NCBI GenBank assembly: GCA_021738405.1
Contig: JAIPCC010000007.1
Coordinates: 1 to 54,147, forward strand
DNA length: 54,147 nucleotides
Direction of reading: 5' to 3'
From: Crocinitomicaceae bacterium
GTDB taxonomy: Bacteria > Bacteroidota > Bacteroidia > Flavobacteriales_D > Crocinitomicaceae
This document shows, piece by piece, positions 43,795 to 53,500 of the stretch. Below the pieces are notes generated by a model. That model made no database searches. It was not told where the DNA came from and saw only the letters and a program-made list of their open reading frames with translations. The translations under genes and the position numbers were made by a program. Positions within the stretch are counted from its first letter, which is position 1. The number at the start of each line of letters is the position of its first letter.

Positions 43795-45938
43795 TGTTTG
43801 TTGTATTGGATGATATAAGTTCCTAAAAATGTGGTGATCGAATAGGCGTTGTTCCCAAAAGAACTCAGCTGAACTTCTTGTTGACCATGACGCTTTTCGG
43901 TGTCGAGGTCTCGACCTAAGTCGTCTAGAAGGTAGATTTGGTTGCCCACGGCATCAATTGCGCTTAAAATACTTTGGTTATTGGGGCCATAGAAGCTCGA
44001 AAGCTGCGTAATTTCTACGGCATCTAGTGTTTTTTCCCAAGCGCGCTGCCCTCTTGCGTTGAAAGCAAAAAGACTACTGTTGCGTTTAAAGACAATGATT
44101 TGGTTTGCTGCTTGTATATACGATCCGACACATTCAACGCGACTCGGTACCTCAAATTGTTTTTGTCCATTTAAAGAAAGCACAGTCGCTGTGTTTTTTT
44201 CGATTTTTACGGCAAACGCAGCGCTCGTGTTTCCGACCAAAACGTAGGTTGTGTCTGCATTTTGCTTCAAGGCAACTTTGCGTTTAGTGACATCGATGAT
44301 TTGATGTTGGTTGTCCGTTAAAATACTGACAAACGCTTTTCCGCTTTGCTTGTAACTATGCAGCTGGCGCACCTTGCTGCCCAAACTAAATTGCTTGATC
44401 AAGCCTCCGGTTTCGGAATACAACTGCACACTATTTGAACTGCTCGCACACATGAATTCTTTTTTACCTTTGTTTTCGAGCACCTGTATGCGCGTACCTG
44501 CATCGTGCGTAAGGCGATACACCAAGCGCCCAGTTTTATCGAATAATTGGGCTTCGTGTTCAAATTGTACACAAACGAGTTGTGCTGAGCCACTGATTTG
44601 GTAGAGTTCAAGGACATCCTGACTCAAGTCCTTTTCCCATTTGCGCAAACCGTTGATGTAGCCAACCAATTGGTGGTTTTCTGTCATGGCAATCACGTTG
44701 CCACGTTCGGCAAAGGCTGCAAATTGCAAGACCCGGAAACCGGGGTTCATGACAAAATAATCCCTGATTTTATCTTGTTGTTCTAATGTTTGCGCATTGA
44801 GTTTTTGGTAACTCGTTTCAATAATTTGCTTACCCAGTAGCGTTACCGTTTTCTTTTGGTTGGCATCTACCCAACGTGCGCTCACTTTGCTCGGCATATT
44901 GGCGAAGAAGCGGTTGGTCTGGGATTCGTCCTGAGAAAGTGTTTGCCCAAGAGTTGCAGAGGCGAGGGCTTGATCCAAAAGCGTTTTACTAGGACTTGCA
45001 AAACCAAACTGACCATAAGTTGCTAAATGCCAAGTTGTTTTTGTGTCACTGATGATGCTTGAAAATTGCAAGTTGTTGTAAGCCGCACTTTCGGTATTGA
45101 GTTCCTCTTTTCTGAAAAATTCGTTGAGTGTTTGAATCGGATTTGAATTTTCTTGAAAATCAAAGATGACTAAACTCGAGCTGTCTTGCTTGAGGTGCAC
45201 AAAGCCGTGGTCTATACATTTGAACCATGGGCTTTTGGCAAAAGCAGGGTCAAGTTGTTGGGCATATGATTTTTCGTAGAAGTAGTATCGTTTGAAAAAA
45301 TCTGGAATGACAGCAGCAAAAAGGGCTTGATCATCTTGTTTGCGCAGTGCCGGGTTCGGATTTCTGTATTTGACATAGCGGTACTTGGCGTCTTTTTTAC
45401 AATAGGTTTCTGTCAGGCGGATTTGTTTATCCTGATCCCACTTGAGCCAAGCATAACTTGCTTTTGCACTTACATTGATGTGGAGTGGCTCGGCTGCAGG
45501 TAGTTCGCCTTCGAAGAGCAATAATTGGTTGCGGTTGTATTTGCCGTGGAGTTGGCCAAATTCAAATTGCTTGAGCTTGCCAAGTTGCAGCGGGAATAGC
45601 CCATTTTCAAACAGGTGTTTGATGTCTTTTTTGGTCCAATTACCTTTCTTTTCGATGAGTATTTTAGTGGATTTCGCACTGAAGAAAAACGTGACGGGCT
45701 CTTTCGCTTTCTTAACGATGGTGTAGTACAAGCTCTCATTGAGTTCGGTCGTGACCATTCTTTCGTTTTCCCAGTCGAGCGCTTGCGGGTCTTGTACAAT
45801 ATAGACCGCTTGATCTTTTGAGTTGAAGTAGGTTCTGAAATCAACGAGGTTTTCGTTGGAGAGGAGGTCGTAGGAGCTGAAAACAACCCAGCCGAGGGCC
45901 AAAATACCGAGAAGGAGTAGAACTAGACGTTGGCGCAT
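43791..45938 (-). CDS. Membrane-anchored periplasmic protein of unknown function, beta-propeller-like
   Basis: 715 residues from MRQRLVLLLLGILALG, with a single membrane anchor (residues 3-22) and the rest periplasmic. The first half has no recognised domain. From about residue 415 it contains short repeated blade-like units (QLVGYINGLRKWEKDLSQ, VQLYSETGGLIKQF, FAFNARGQRAWEKTL, YLLDDLGRDLDTEK) that resemble a quinoprotein-type propeller. An earlier in-frame ATG at 45971 would overlap rnhB; the inner start is preferred. It sits between rnhB and the OmpA gene in one minus-strand unit. Confidence 0.7.
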   Translation of the reverse strand: MRQRLVLLLLGILALGWVVFSSYDLLSNENLVDFRTYFNSKDQAVYIVQDPQALDWENERMVTTELNESLYYTIVKKAKEPVTFFFSAKSTKILIEKKGNWTKKDIKHLFENGLFPLQLGKLKQFEFGQLHGKYNRNQLLLFEGELPAAEPLHINVSAKASYAWLKWDQDKQIRLTETYCKKDAKYRYVKYRNPNPALRKQDDQALFAAVIPDFFKRYYFYEKSYAQQLDPAFAKSPWFKCIDHGFVHLKQDSSSLVIFDFQENSNPIQTLNEFFRKEELNTESAAYNNLQFSSIISDTKTTWHLATYGQFGFASPSKTLLDQALASATLGQTLSQDESQTNRFFANMPSKVSARWVDANQKKTVTLLGKQIIETSYQKLNAQTLEQQDKIRDYFVMNPGFRVLQFAAFAERGNVIAMTENHQLVGYINGLRKWEKDLSQDVLELYQISGSAQLVCVQFEHEAQLFDKTGRLVYRLTHDAGTRIQVLENKGKKEFMCASSSNSVQLYSETGGLIKQFSLGSKVRQLHSYKQSGKAFVSILTDNQHQIIDVTKRKVALKQNADTTYVLVGNTSAAFAVKIEKNTATVLSLNGQKQFEVPSRVECVGSYIQAANQIIVFKRNSSLFAFNARGQRAWEKTLDAVEITQLSSFYGPNNQSILSAIDAVGNQIYLLDDLGRDLDTEKRHGQQEVQLSSFGNNAYSITTFLGTYIIQYNKQ

Positions 45939-45954
45939 GCGTTTTTTCTCAAAG

Positions 45955-46566
45955 TTAGTCAAAAAGGCCAATTTGTTGGTCTCGCGCTAATAATTGAAAA
46001 GTCAGCCTGTGATGAGGTGAAGGTCCAAATTGGGCAATTGCTTTGCGGTGCGCAATTGTGGGGTAGCCTTGATTTTGCGCCCAGGCATATTGTGGATACG
46101 CTTGATGCAAATTGGTCATGAGTTCGTCTCTATGCGTTTTGGCGAGGATGCTCGCTGCGGCAATACTCGAAAAACGGGCATCGCCTTTGATCATACAGGC
46201 AAATGGAGTTTGTCCATAAGGCTTGAAGCGGTTGCCATCGACCAGAATAAAAGCAGGTTGTATTCGAAGTTGCGCTAAAGCTCTGTGCATGGCCAGGATA
46301 CTGGCATTTAAGATGTTGATTTGGTCAATTTCGAGATGATCCACGACGCCAATTCCGTAACAAAGAGCTTTCTCAAGGATTTCTTCGCGCAGCACCGTGC
46401 GTTTTTTGGCGCTGAGTTGTTTGGAATCATTGAGTGAGGCAATGGGCCTTGCCGGGTCGAGGATGACTGCTGCTGCTACAACTGGCCCTGCTAAGCAACC
46501 CCTTCCAGCTTCATCACAACCAGCTTCAGGAACAAGTTCTTGGTATTGTAAGATTAAATCTACCAC
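45955..46566 (-). CDS. rnhB: Ribonuclease HII
   Basis: Removes RNA from RNA-DNA hybrids, including single ribonucleotides in DNA. 203 residues, with the active-site opening [20 protein letters not shown] (Asp/Glu pair near residue 18), SKQLSAKKR, a third acidic residue in FILVDGNRF and [16 protein letters not shown]-type segment (here [15 protein letters not shown]). The start codon is GTG (46566), the only start upstream of the conserved region. It is the first gene of the rnhB-propeller-OmpA unit. Confidence 0.95.
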   Translation of the reverse strand: MVDLILQYQELVPEAGCDEAGRGCLAGPVVAAAVILDPARPIASLNDSKQLSAKKRTVLREEILEKALCYGIGVVDHLEIDQINILNASILAMHRALAQLRIQPAFILVDGNRFKPYGQTPFACMIKGDARFSSIAAASILAKTHRDELMTNLHQAYPQYAWAQNQGYPTIAHRKAIAQFGPSPHHRLTFQLLARDQQIGLFD

Positions 46567-46619
46567 AGCACCAAATTATTGAAATATTTTGTAGTTTTAT
46601 GCTAATCTAAATTTACCCC

Positions 46620-46988
46620 ATGAAAAAACTAACTCTTCTCGTATTGGCTTTAGGGCTCAATTTGCTCGTTTTTGGTCAAAAAACGCTTAGTGCAACGGCT
46701 GCTAATCTAGCTGAGCTCAAAGGAGGTATCGCTACAGGCCATATCCAACTGACTTTACCTGCTGAGGTCACCGAAGAAAACGTCATTATGTACGCTAAGT
46801 ATTACACGAATATGTTCACCGTTGATTTCAATGCCAAATCACACGTTGCTACTTTCCATATGCTCACCAATGATGCCAATTCAAGACGCGTTATTTTGCG
46901 TTTCTTGGGTGCCAATCAAATCGCCAATGTTCAAGTCGCTGACCGCGCTTATGACCTCGGTGCATTTTTTGACAACTTCCTCCAATAA
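46620..46988 (+). CDS. Small exported protein of unknown function
   Basis: 122 residues with a signal peptide (MKKLTLLVLALGLNLLVFGQ). The mature 100 residues have an alternating beta/alpha pattern (IQLTLPAEVTEENVIMYAKYY, HVATFHMLTNDANSRRVILR, FLGANQIANVQVADRAY) reminiscent of a ferredoxin-like or HMA-like fold, but no CxxC metal site. No family recognised. A TAAATTTA -7-like element lies four bases before the ATG. It is followed after 22 bases by the DUF4920 gene. Confidence 0.7.
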   Translation: MKKLTLLVLALGLNLLVFGQKTLSATAANLAELKGGIATGHIQLTLPAEVTEENVIMYAKYYTNMFTVDFNAKSHVATFHMLTNDANSRRVILRFLGANQIANVQVADRAYDLGAFFDNFLQ

Positions 46989-47010
46989 TTAAAGTCACTC
47001 TTTCTTTCTC

Positions 47011-47499
47011 ATGAAAATATTTTTTGTTGCGGTAGCCGCACTTGCCCTCACCTTATCAAGTTGTAAGAACTCACAGATTGCCTACAAGCACTACGGTCCT
47101 GTTGCCGTAGATTCAACTCAGGCACTTACCCTAGACCAAATGCTTTTGGCATTTCAAGCCAATCCAAAAAATGATATGTTCACGTTTTCGGCACCATTAG
47201 TTGGTGTTTGCCAGAGCGCTGGTTGTTGGGTCAATGTACAGCCAAGCAACGGAGACCTCATTCGCGTGCGCTTCAAAGACCACTTCCTTGTACCACCAGC
47301 CACCGAAATCAACTCAGTAGCTTATTTCCATGGCAGAGCGTATTATGATACTCTTTCAATTGAGCTGCAAAAACACTTCTTAGAAGATGCCAAAGCGCCT
47401 CAATCCGAAATCGATCAGATCACTGCCCCTAAGATTGAATTGAATTTTGAAGCCGACGGCGTTTGGGTTAAGAAGTCTTCTTCAAAACCAAATAAGTAA
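47011..47499 (+). CDS. DUF4920-family lipoprotein
   Basis: 162 residues with a lipoprotein signal (MKIFFVAVAALALTLSSCKN, lipobox LSSC). The GVCQSAGCWVNVQ motif near residue 69, followed by IRVRFKDHFLVPPATEINSV, is the DUF4920 signature; the two cysteines may bind a metal or form a disulphide. Function unknown. Its last 32 bases overlap, on the opposite strand, the end of the small membrane-protein gene at 47468-47638. Confidence 0.85.
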   Translation: MKIFFVAVAALALTLSSCKNSQIAYKHYGPVAVDSTQALTLDQMLLAFQANPKNDMFTFSAPLVGVCQSAGCWVNVQPSNGDLIRVRFKDHFLVPPATEINSVAYFHGRAYYDTLSIELQKHFLEDAKAPQSEIDQITAPKIELNFEADGVWVKKSSSKPNK

Positions 47500-47638
47500 A
47501 CGCAACAGAACCCCCTATAATAGCGCCCTTTACCCACCATAAATAGGAGGGCATTAAAAAAAGTGCTACTAAATTCACTGGAATCAATAGGATAGCCAGT
47601 AAATGAAACTTCCCTTGGTTTTTATTTTCTGAAATCAT
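47468..47638 (-). CDS. Small two-helix membrane protein
   Basis: A 56-residue frame: MISENKNQGKFHLLAILLIP opens it, followed by a hydrophobic run to SYLWW, a short VKGA turn and a second helix ending TYLVLKKTS. Two membrane segments of about 19 and 16 residues with flanking lysines are typical of a real protein. It starts 17 bases inside the end of the formyl-THF cyclo-ligase gene on the same strand, as overlapping operon genes do, and fills a gap otherwise without a gene. Its 3' end overlaps the convergent DUF4920 gene by 32 bases. No family is recognised. Confidence 0.6.
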   Translation of the reverse strand: MISENKNQGKFHLLAILLIPVNLVALFLMPSYLWWVKGAIIGGSVAFTYLVLKKTS

Positions 47639-48191
47639 AAATGCCTCCTGGTGTGAAACAGAGGTGCAACGGTATGTCGTCCGGATGCAAGTCTGCTATG
47701 GATACAAACTCATCAAATAAATGGAGTCCTATGAATAAGCAATCAGGTTTGCACTGCTTGAGTAGGCGGTCGTAAAAACCTTTGCCGTAACCCACGCGCT
47801 GTCCGTCCGAATTGAGGCCGAGCAAGGGCACAAAAACGTAATCTAGTTTATTGGCGAGGAGCGTTCTACCGTGCTTGGGTTCTGGTATGCCAAACGAACT
47901 GATTTCAAGCTGGCTTGGGTGCTCGTAGTGGTAAAGTGCCAAGCTGTGGTCACTAAAATTGGCTTTAGAGAGCACCGGATGCCCGCCTTTCAAAATGATG
48001 TCTTCGAGTAAGCCATAGGTTGAAATTTCTTTTTGCCGCTCGATGGGCAAAAAGATGCTTACGTATTTAGAAGAGAAGGGGATAGAATCCAGCACAAGTG
48101 CTTGTACTTGTGCTGAGATTTTAGTGATGTCAAATGGGCTTAGCTGAGCTCGCTTGGCTTTATAAAGCTGGCGAATTTCGGCTTTTGTCAT
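47622..48191 (-). CDS. 5-formyltetrahydrofolate cyclo-ligase
   Basis: Converts 5-formyl-THF to 5,10-methenyl-THF with ATP. 189 residues: TKAEIRQLYKAKRAQL start, SKYVSIFLPIERQKEIST substrate-side segment, and the signature GQRVGYGKGFYDRLL near residue 129, followed by FIGLHLFDEF. Full length for the family. It follows the PpiD-like gene by one base and is probably translated with it. Confidence 0.94.
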   Translation of the reverse strand: MTKAEIRQLYKAKRAQLSPFDITKISAQVQALVLDSIPFSSKYVSIFLPIERQKEISTYGLLEDIILKGGHPVLSKANFSDHSLALYHYEHPSQLEISSFGIPEPKHGRTLLANKLDYVFVPLLGLNSDGQRVGYGKGFYDRLLKQCKPDCLFIGLHLFDEFVSIADLHPDDIPLHLCFTPGGIYDFRK

Positions 48192-48192
48192 G

Positions 48193-50421
48193 TTATAAGC
48201 GAACGCCGAGTTCAGAGAGCTTGCGGTTGTCTATAACGCCTGCTTTTTTGCGCAAACCACCCATAGCCTGACCTTCTACTTGGTTGGCTAAGCCTTGCAT
48301 GAGTTGGTCTTTTTCCGCTTGGAAATTGGTTGTAGCAGGTGCTTTAGTGCTCGACTTAATTTGGATCACGTAAACGCCTGTTTCACCTTTAAGTGGAAGC
48401 GTGCGCTGACCTTTCTTAAGCGCTCCTGAGAACAAATTACCGATGATGGTAGGCTCATAACCTGCGTTGGAGATTTGTGGATTGCCAAAGGTAACTTCTG
48501 CGTCGATTACCGGTGTATTGAATCTTTTTGAGATGGCTTGTAAAGACTTCCCAGCCATTTGATTCATGAAACGTTTTGCTTTCTTCTCTTGGATGAGTTC
48601 TCTCTCCATTTGAGCGCGTACGTTCTCAAAAAGTGGCTCACCTTCCGGACGAATGGCGCTGATCATAGCGATAACGTATTTTTCTTTGTCGCGAATTGGA
48701 GAAAGTGTCATGGTACCAACTGTAGCATCTTCGGCGTAAGCCATTTCTAATACGCGGTCGCGGGCCATTGTGGTAGTGAAACCAAATACTTTTGGCGCTT
48801 TATCTTCGATTTGGATGACGCGTGGTGCATAGTTCGCACGGGTAACGATGGTATCGAAAAGCGCTGCTTTTTTGAATGCGTCTTCTTCTTTAGAAATCTT
48901 GCGGTCGAGCTTCATCAGGATGCCATTGACTTCGCTTTCCATGTTGGCAACAGTTTCGTCAGAAGGCTTGAAGGTAACGCTGATAGAAGCCAATAATGGG
49001 AATTTACCCGGTGCGCGATCAAGTACTTCGATGATGTGGAATCCGAAATCGGTTTTGACAACACCTACTTTACCGATTGGTGCAGTAGCGCAATAGCCAC
49101 CGAATTCTTTGACCATGTCGCCTTCGAGGAAGTCTTCGTAAACGCCGCCTTTGTCTTTTGATCCTGGGTCTTCAGAGTATTTTTTGGCCATTGCATCCCA
49201 GTTTGTTTTATTTAAAACTTTTGCGATGCTATCTGCTGTTTTCTTTTTAGCGGCAATAACTTTTTCGTCTTTGCTGCTGTTGGTGGAAATCAGGATGTGG
49301 CGTGCTTTGAGGCTAGCTGGTGTAAAGCCAATGACTTTAGACAAGACCATTTTTTCTTTGGAAACATATGGCCCAACTAATTGACCAAGCGTAGCCGTTT
49401 TAAAGATGGTGTCTAGGCTAATTGGATAAGTTTGGTAGCGATCTGCTTTCGGATGGCCTTCAGGTACGGACGTGGAACGTTTGTCACTGAAGTAAACTGG
49501 TGTTTCGCTGTTTTTAGCTACAAATGCAGAATCGTTGGTGCTTGCTGAGAAACCTGCGCGGAGTGTATTCATTTTGTTGGTGAATACGGTGGAGTCTGCT
49601 TTGGATGGGCGGATATTGACATCAAACATTTTGACATCGCGGCTCGCGTTGCGCACGGCATATTTTTTATCGCCTTTGTGTGCTTCGTAAAAGGCTTTGA
49701 GTTCTGTTTCAGAAACTTTGATGTCGGCATCAGAGATTTCTGTGTAACGACGCACTACAAAAGAAATGGTTTTCTTTTCGTTGTTGGCGTAGTATTGGTC
49801 TTCAGCCTCGAGGTCGGTGACGTATACACCTTGTTTGAGCAAACCGAAGTATTTCTCAGTTTTGCGGCGATCGGTGTGGTAAGATTTGAAACCATTCCAT
49901 TGGTCAACGGCTTGCGCTTCTTTAGATTTTTTGAGGTTATCTAGTGTAGCTTTGAGTTTGACACGGCCGTTTTCGATAGATTGTGGTGTTTGGATTCCTG
50001 TAAGTGAATCAGTAAAAAACTGATTGAGGTCTTGTAAGACGTTGAATCCGTCTTTGGCATACCAGTATGAATCAAGCTCGCGGTCAGTAACGCCAATACC
50101 GAGTTTTTCGTATTCTTTGCTCAGAATGGTGGAGTCTACCATGAAGTTCCAAGCTTTGTCGCTAGATGCTTCCATGTCAGTTTCGGTGAATTCTTTGCTG
50201 TTCTGAGCAGCTTGGTTGCGCTCTTGTTCTTGGAACTTAGCGCTTGCGATGCTATATGATGCTGGATCAACTTTGTCTCCAAAAACGAGACCGATGCCGT
50301 ATTCACCTTCGCCAATGCCAAATAAACTTTGGTAATCATTGAGGATGAAAGCCAACAAGGCGATGCCTATCATTGCTACTAGTAAGCCAGATTTTGCGCG
50401 AATTTTACCGATTAATGCCAT
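48193..50421 (-). CDS. PpiD/SurA-like membrane-anchored peptidyl-prolyl isomerase
   Basis: 742 residues: cytoplasmic MALIGKIRAKSG, one membrane helix (LLVAMIGIALLAFILNDY), then a SurA_N/PpiD-type periplasmic chaperone domain and a parvulin domain at about residues 360-470 (KARHILISTNSSKDE, AMAKKYSEDPGSKDKGG, VVKTDFGFHIIEVLDR). A second, degenerate parvulin-like section may follow. It folds outer-membrane and secreted proteins leaving the Sec channel. A good promoter lies upstream. It heads a unit with the cyclo-ligase and the small membrane protein. Confidence 0.9.
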   Translation of the reverse strand: MALIGKIRAKSGLLVAMIGIALLAFILNDYQSLFGIGEGEYGIGLVFGDKVDPASYSIASAKFQEQERNQAAQNSKEFTETDMEASSDKAWNFMVDSTILSKEYEKLGIGVTDRELDSYWYAKDGFNVLQDLNQFFTDSLTGIQTPQSIENGRVKLKATLDNLKKSKEAQAVDQWNGFKSYHTDRRKTEKYFGLLKQGVYVTDLEAEDQYYANNEKKTISFVVRRYTEISDADIKVSETELKAFYEAHKGDKKYAVRNASRDVKMFDVNIRPSKADSTVFTNKMNTLRAGFSASTNDSAFVAKNSETPVYFSDKRSTSVPEGHPKADRYQTYPISLDTIFKTATLGQLVGPYVSKEKMVLSKVIGFTPASLKARHILISTNSSKDEKVIAAKKKTADSIAKVLNKTNWDAMAKKYSEDPGSKDKGGVYEDFLEGDMVKEFGGYCATAPIGKVGVVKTDFGFHIIEVLDRAPGKFPLLASISVTFKPSDETVANMESEVNGILMKLDRKISKEEDAFKKAALFDTIVTRANYAPRVIQIEDKAPKVFGFTTTMARDRVLEMAYAEDATVGTMTLSPIRDKEKYVIAMISAIRPEGEPLFENVRAQMERELIQEKKAKRFMNQMAGKSLQAISKRFNTPVIDAEVTFGNPQISNAGYEPTIIGNLFSGALKKGQRTLPLKGETGVYVIQIKSSTKAPATTNFQAEKDQLMQGLANQVEGQAMGGLRKKAGVIDNRKLSELGVRL

Positions 50422-50442
50422 TTGAGTTCATTTTTAAGATTG

Positions 50443-50473
50443 CGAATATATGAAGATTTGAGCAGAGCCCCAA
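50443..50473 (-). promoter_or_regulatory. Promoter of the PpiD-like gene
   Basis: On the minus strand TTG (50473-50471), a 20-base spacer and TATATTCG (50450-50443), one mismatch from TAnnTTTG, 21 bases before the ATG at 50421. Confidence 0.55.
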
Positions 50474-50490
50474 GTATTTGAACACAAAAA

Positions 50491-50510
50491 AGGAGGTCTA
50501 ACGACCTCCT
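50491..50510 (-). terminator. Intrinsic terminator containing the stop codon of the repeat-protein gene
   Basis: A perfect 8-bp stem (AGGAGGTC / GACCTCCT) with a four-base loop, then TTTTT on the minus strand. The TAG stop (50500-50498) begins in the loop, and the last codons (GGGR) are encoded in the stem. Confidence 0.85.
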
Positions 50511-53500
50511 CCTTTAGTGTTTGTATTTTGATTGGTTGGTTTTGGTTTCGGAGTCGCCTCCGGAGCGCTTGGTTTAGGCGTTGCCGGCTTGGTTGGTTTA
50601 GGCGCCGGTGTGGGTGCCGGTGTTGGTTTTGGAGCCGGGCTTGTGGTCGGTTTTGGTGCTACTGGTTTTGGAGTTGTTGGCGCTGGTGTTGGTTTTGGCG
50701 CAACAGGTTTTGGCGCAACAGGAGCCGGTGTTGGTTTCGGAGCAACTGGTTTTGGTGCAACAGGAGCCGGTGTTGGTTTTGGTGCAACTGGTTTTGGCGC
50801 TACAGGAGCAGGAGTTGGTTTTGGAGCCACCGGCTTTGGTGCGGGAGTTGGTACTGGTCTAGGTGCCACTGGCTTTGGTGCCGCTGGTGCCGGTGTATTC
50901 ACATTTGCAGGAGCGCTGAAGTTATCTTCTTTTCCTTCGGATTGCTTGTTTCCATTCGGATTGGTCATGATGCCTTCGCCACCAGTTCCGTCATAGGTCA
51001 CTAAATATGTATCCGTCAGCGTACCGCAGTCATTGGTGACGGTAATGGTGAGGTTATTGAGCCCTGGAATGAGGCTGATTTCCGCCAAAATATTGCCGAG
51101 GTTATTGCTAAAACCAGTGAGTAGCTCGCCATTCATGGAAAGCGTAACGGTCATGCTGCTGGTATAGTTTAGGATTTGCGCATTATACGTAAATATGGAT
51201 TGGTTGGTTGTGTGTCCGTTCGGATCCATATTGTAAATGACTTGTGGAATCGAGCAAGGTTGGTAGCTGATTTCTTTGGTTTTGGAATCTGTTCCACAAG
51301 TATTTGTGGCAGTTAAACTGATGATATTGTTACCTGTTTGTAGTACCAAAGGTATACTGAATTGGTTGCCAAAGAGTGTGCCGCCAGTTTGGGCAAGCCC
51401 GTTATTGAGTACCTGAATTGAAGCAACATCATTGATTTGCGTAACTGCTGCGGTCAAAATCAGATTCGGATTGCTCACATTTGAAAGGCCAGCTGCAGGG
51501 CTGGTGATCTCAAGGGTTGGCTGTACGCAAGGCGCGCTAAATGTGTAGTTGACATTTTCCGAAGCCACACCACAGTTATTTTGTGCTGCGAGTGTCACAA
51601 CATTGGTTCCGTTGCTCAGTTGCAAGGAGGCGGTGATGGCCCCGTTTTGATAACTGAATGCCTGAACGGTATTGTTGAGCATGAGGTTGATGTTTTGTGC
51701 GCTCGTCACGCCAGTCACGTTTGCGCTGAACTGCAGCGCTGGGTTGGTGAGGGCACCTGCAGCTTGTCCAAATTGAATTTGTGGTGCATTGCAAGGCACG
51801 AAGTTGATGCTGATGGTTTGGCTTGTGCGCTCGCAGTTATTTGTTCCTTGAAGTACGATAGTGTTCGGACCAGGTTGTAAATTCAGAGCTGCACTAAAAC
51901 TTTGATTTTGGAGCGTGAAAGGTAGCCCGCTTTGTCCGTTCAAGGACAAAATGATTTGTTCTGTCGTGAGCGCGCTTACTTGTGCAGTCAGTAAAAGTGC
52001 CGAATTGGCAACAGTGCTCCCGTTAAGTCCTGAGTTGGTGACCGCAATTTGAGGTGCAACACATGGCGCATAAGTGATATTCCAAGATTTCATGTCGGCA
52101 CCACAATTATTGGTCGCACTCAGTACAATATTGTTGTTGCCATTGGCCAATTGAACACTCGCGGTGATGCTGCCGTTATTGTAACTGAATGTAATTGGGG
52201 TTCCATTGACCAACAAACTGATCTGGTTGGCGTTTGTAATTTGCGAAACTTGCGCGCTGATATTGACAAGCTGAACTTGGCTTTCTAAAGTTCCTGCCGG
52301 GCTTGCATTGCTAATTAGTGGTGCTGTACACGGCTCATAGACGACCGTCCAATTTTCGATGTCGCTGCCACAAGTATTGGTGGCCACCAAATTGATCAAA
52401 TTGGCGCCGGGCTGCAAGTTGAAATTGGCAGAAAGGAGGTTGTTATTGAAGCTGTAATTTTGAGTTTGCCCGTTGACGCTCAGTTGGATTTGATTGGCAA
52501 AAGTATTGGCAAGTAACGCGGTATAAACAAAGTTGGCATTGCTAGTGCTCGCGCCATTTGGAATGGCAGCGGTGGTGGTGATTTGTGGTGCCTGACACTG
52601 CACAAAACTGATTTGAAGATTTTTGCTGTCTGCCCCGCACGCATTATTTACCTGGATGGCAATTTGATTGCTGCCAGAAATGAGCGAAAGGGTACTACTG
52701 ATTTGGTTATTGACAAAATTGAAAGGTACTGCAACGCCGTTCAACTTTACTTGGATGGCTTGGCTAGCGCTGACTCCACTGACATTAGCCAATAAGTTCA
52801 AGGTCTGAGCGTTGGTAGTAGTTCCGTTTGCACTTGGTTGGAGAAGGGTGATCAGCGGGGCCACGCAATTGTCATAACGCACAAAGATTGTTTTGTTCGC
52901 CTGACCACAGCTGCGTACGGCATTGATGACAATTTGATTGAGACCCGGTTGTAAATTTAAAAAAGAAGTGAGGGTGCTGTTGATGCTATTGAAATTCCCG
53001 TTAGAGAAATTAAAGGCGACAGGCGAACCATTGTTAGTGACGCTCAAGCCATTTTGAGTAGCCATATTTTGAATGGTTGCGGTCAATAGAATACTGTTGT
53101 TGGTCACTACCAACGGATTGCTGCTCGTGGTGTTGTTCAAATTTCCTTGTACGTTCAAAACAGGTGCTTGGCAATCGTCAAAAGTATAGGTGAAAGTCTC
53201 GACGTCTGATCCGCAGTCGTTTGTGGCGGTCATGGTGAGGGTGTTCAGGCCTACTAATAATTGTGCATTCAGATCGAGCTGACCACTCGCCGCGTTGTAA
53301 GTGAAGGCCGTTTGTTCGATGCCGTTGAAAATGACTTTGATATTGTTGCGGTTTGCAACATTACTTACCGTGGCACGCATGCGCAAAGCTGCAGAATTCA
53401 AGGTGCTATTGACGGCTGGGCTGCTAATGGCAATGACCGGTGGGATGCAATTTTGATAATTGATAGAGCTCGTGATCAAGTCTGTGCCGCAAGCGTTGGT

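Noticed and set aside
50532-50996. Open frames on the plus strand opposite the Pro-rich tail, coding Gly/Val/Phe- or Arg/Trp-rich repeats
   Set aside because: They are the mirror of the Pro/Ala/Lys codon repeats; silent changes follow the minus-strand frame, and the encoded chains resemble nothing.
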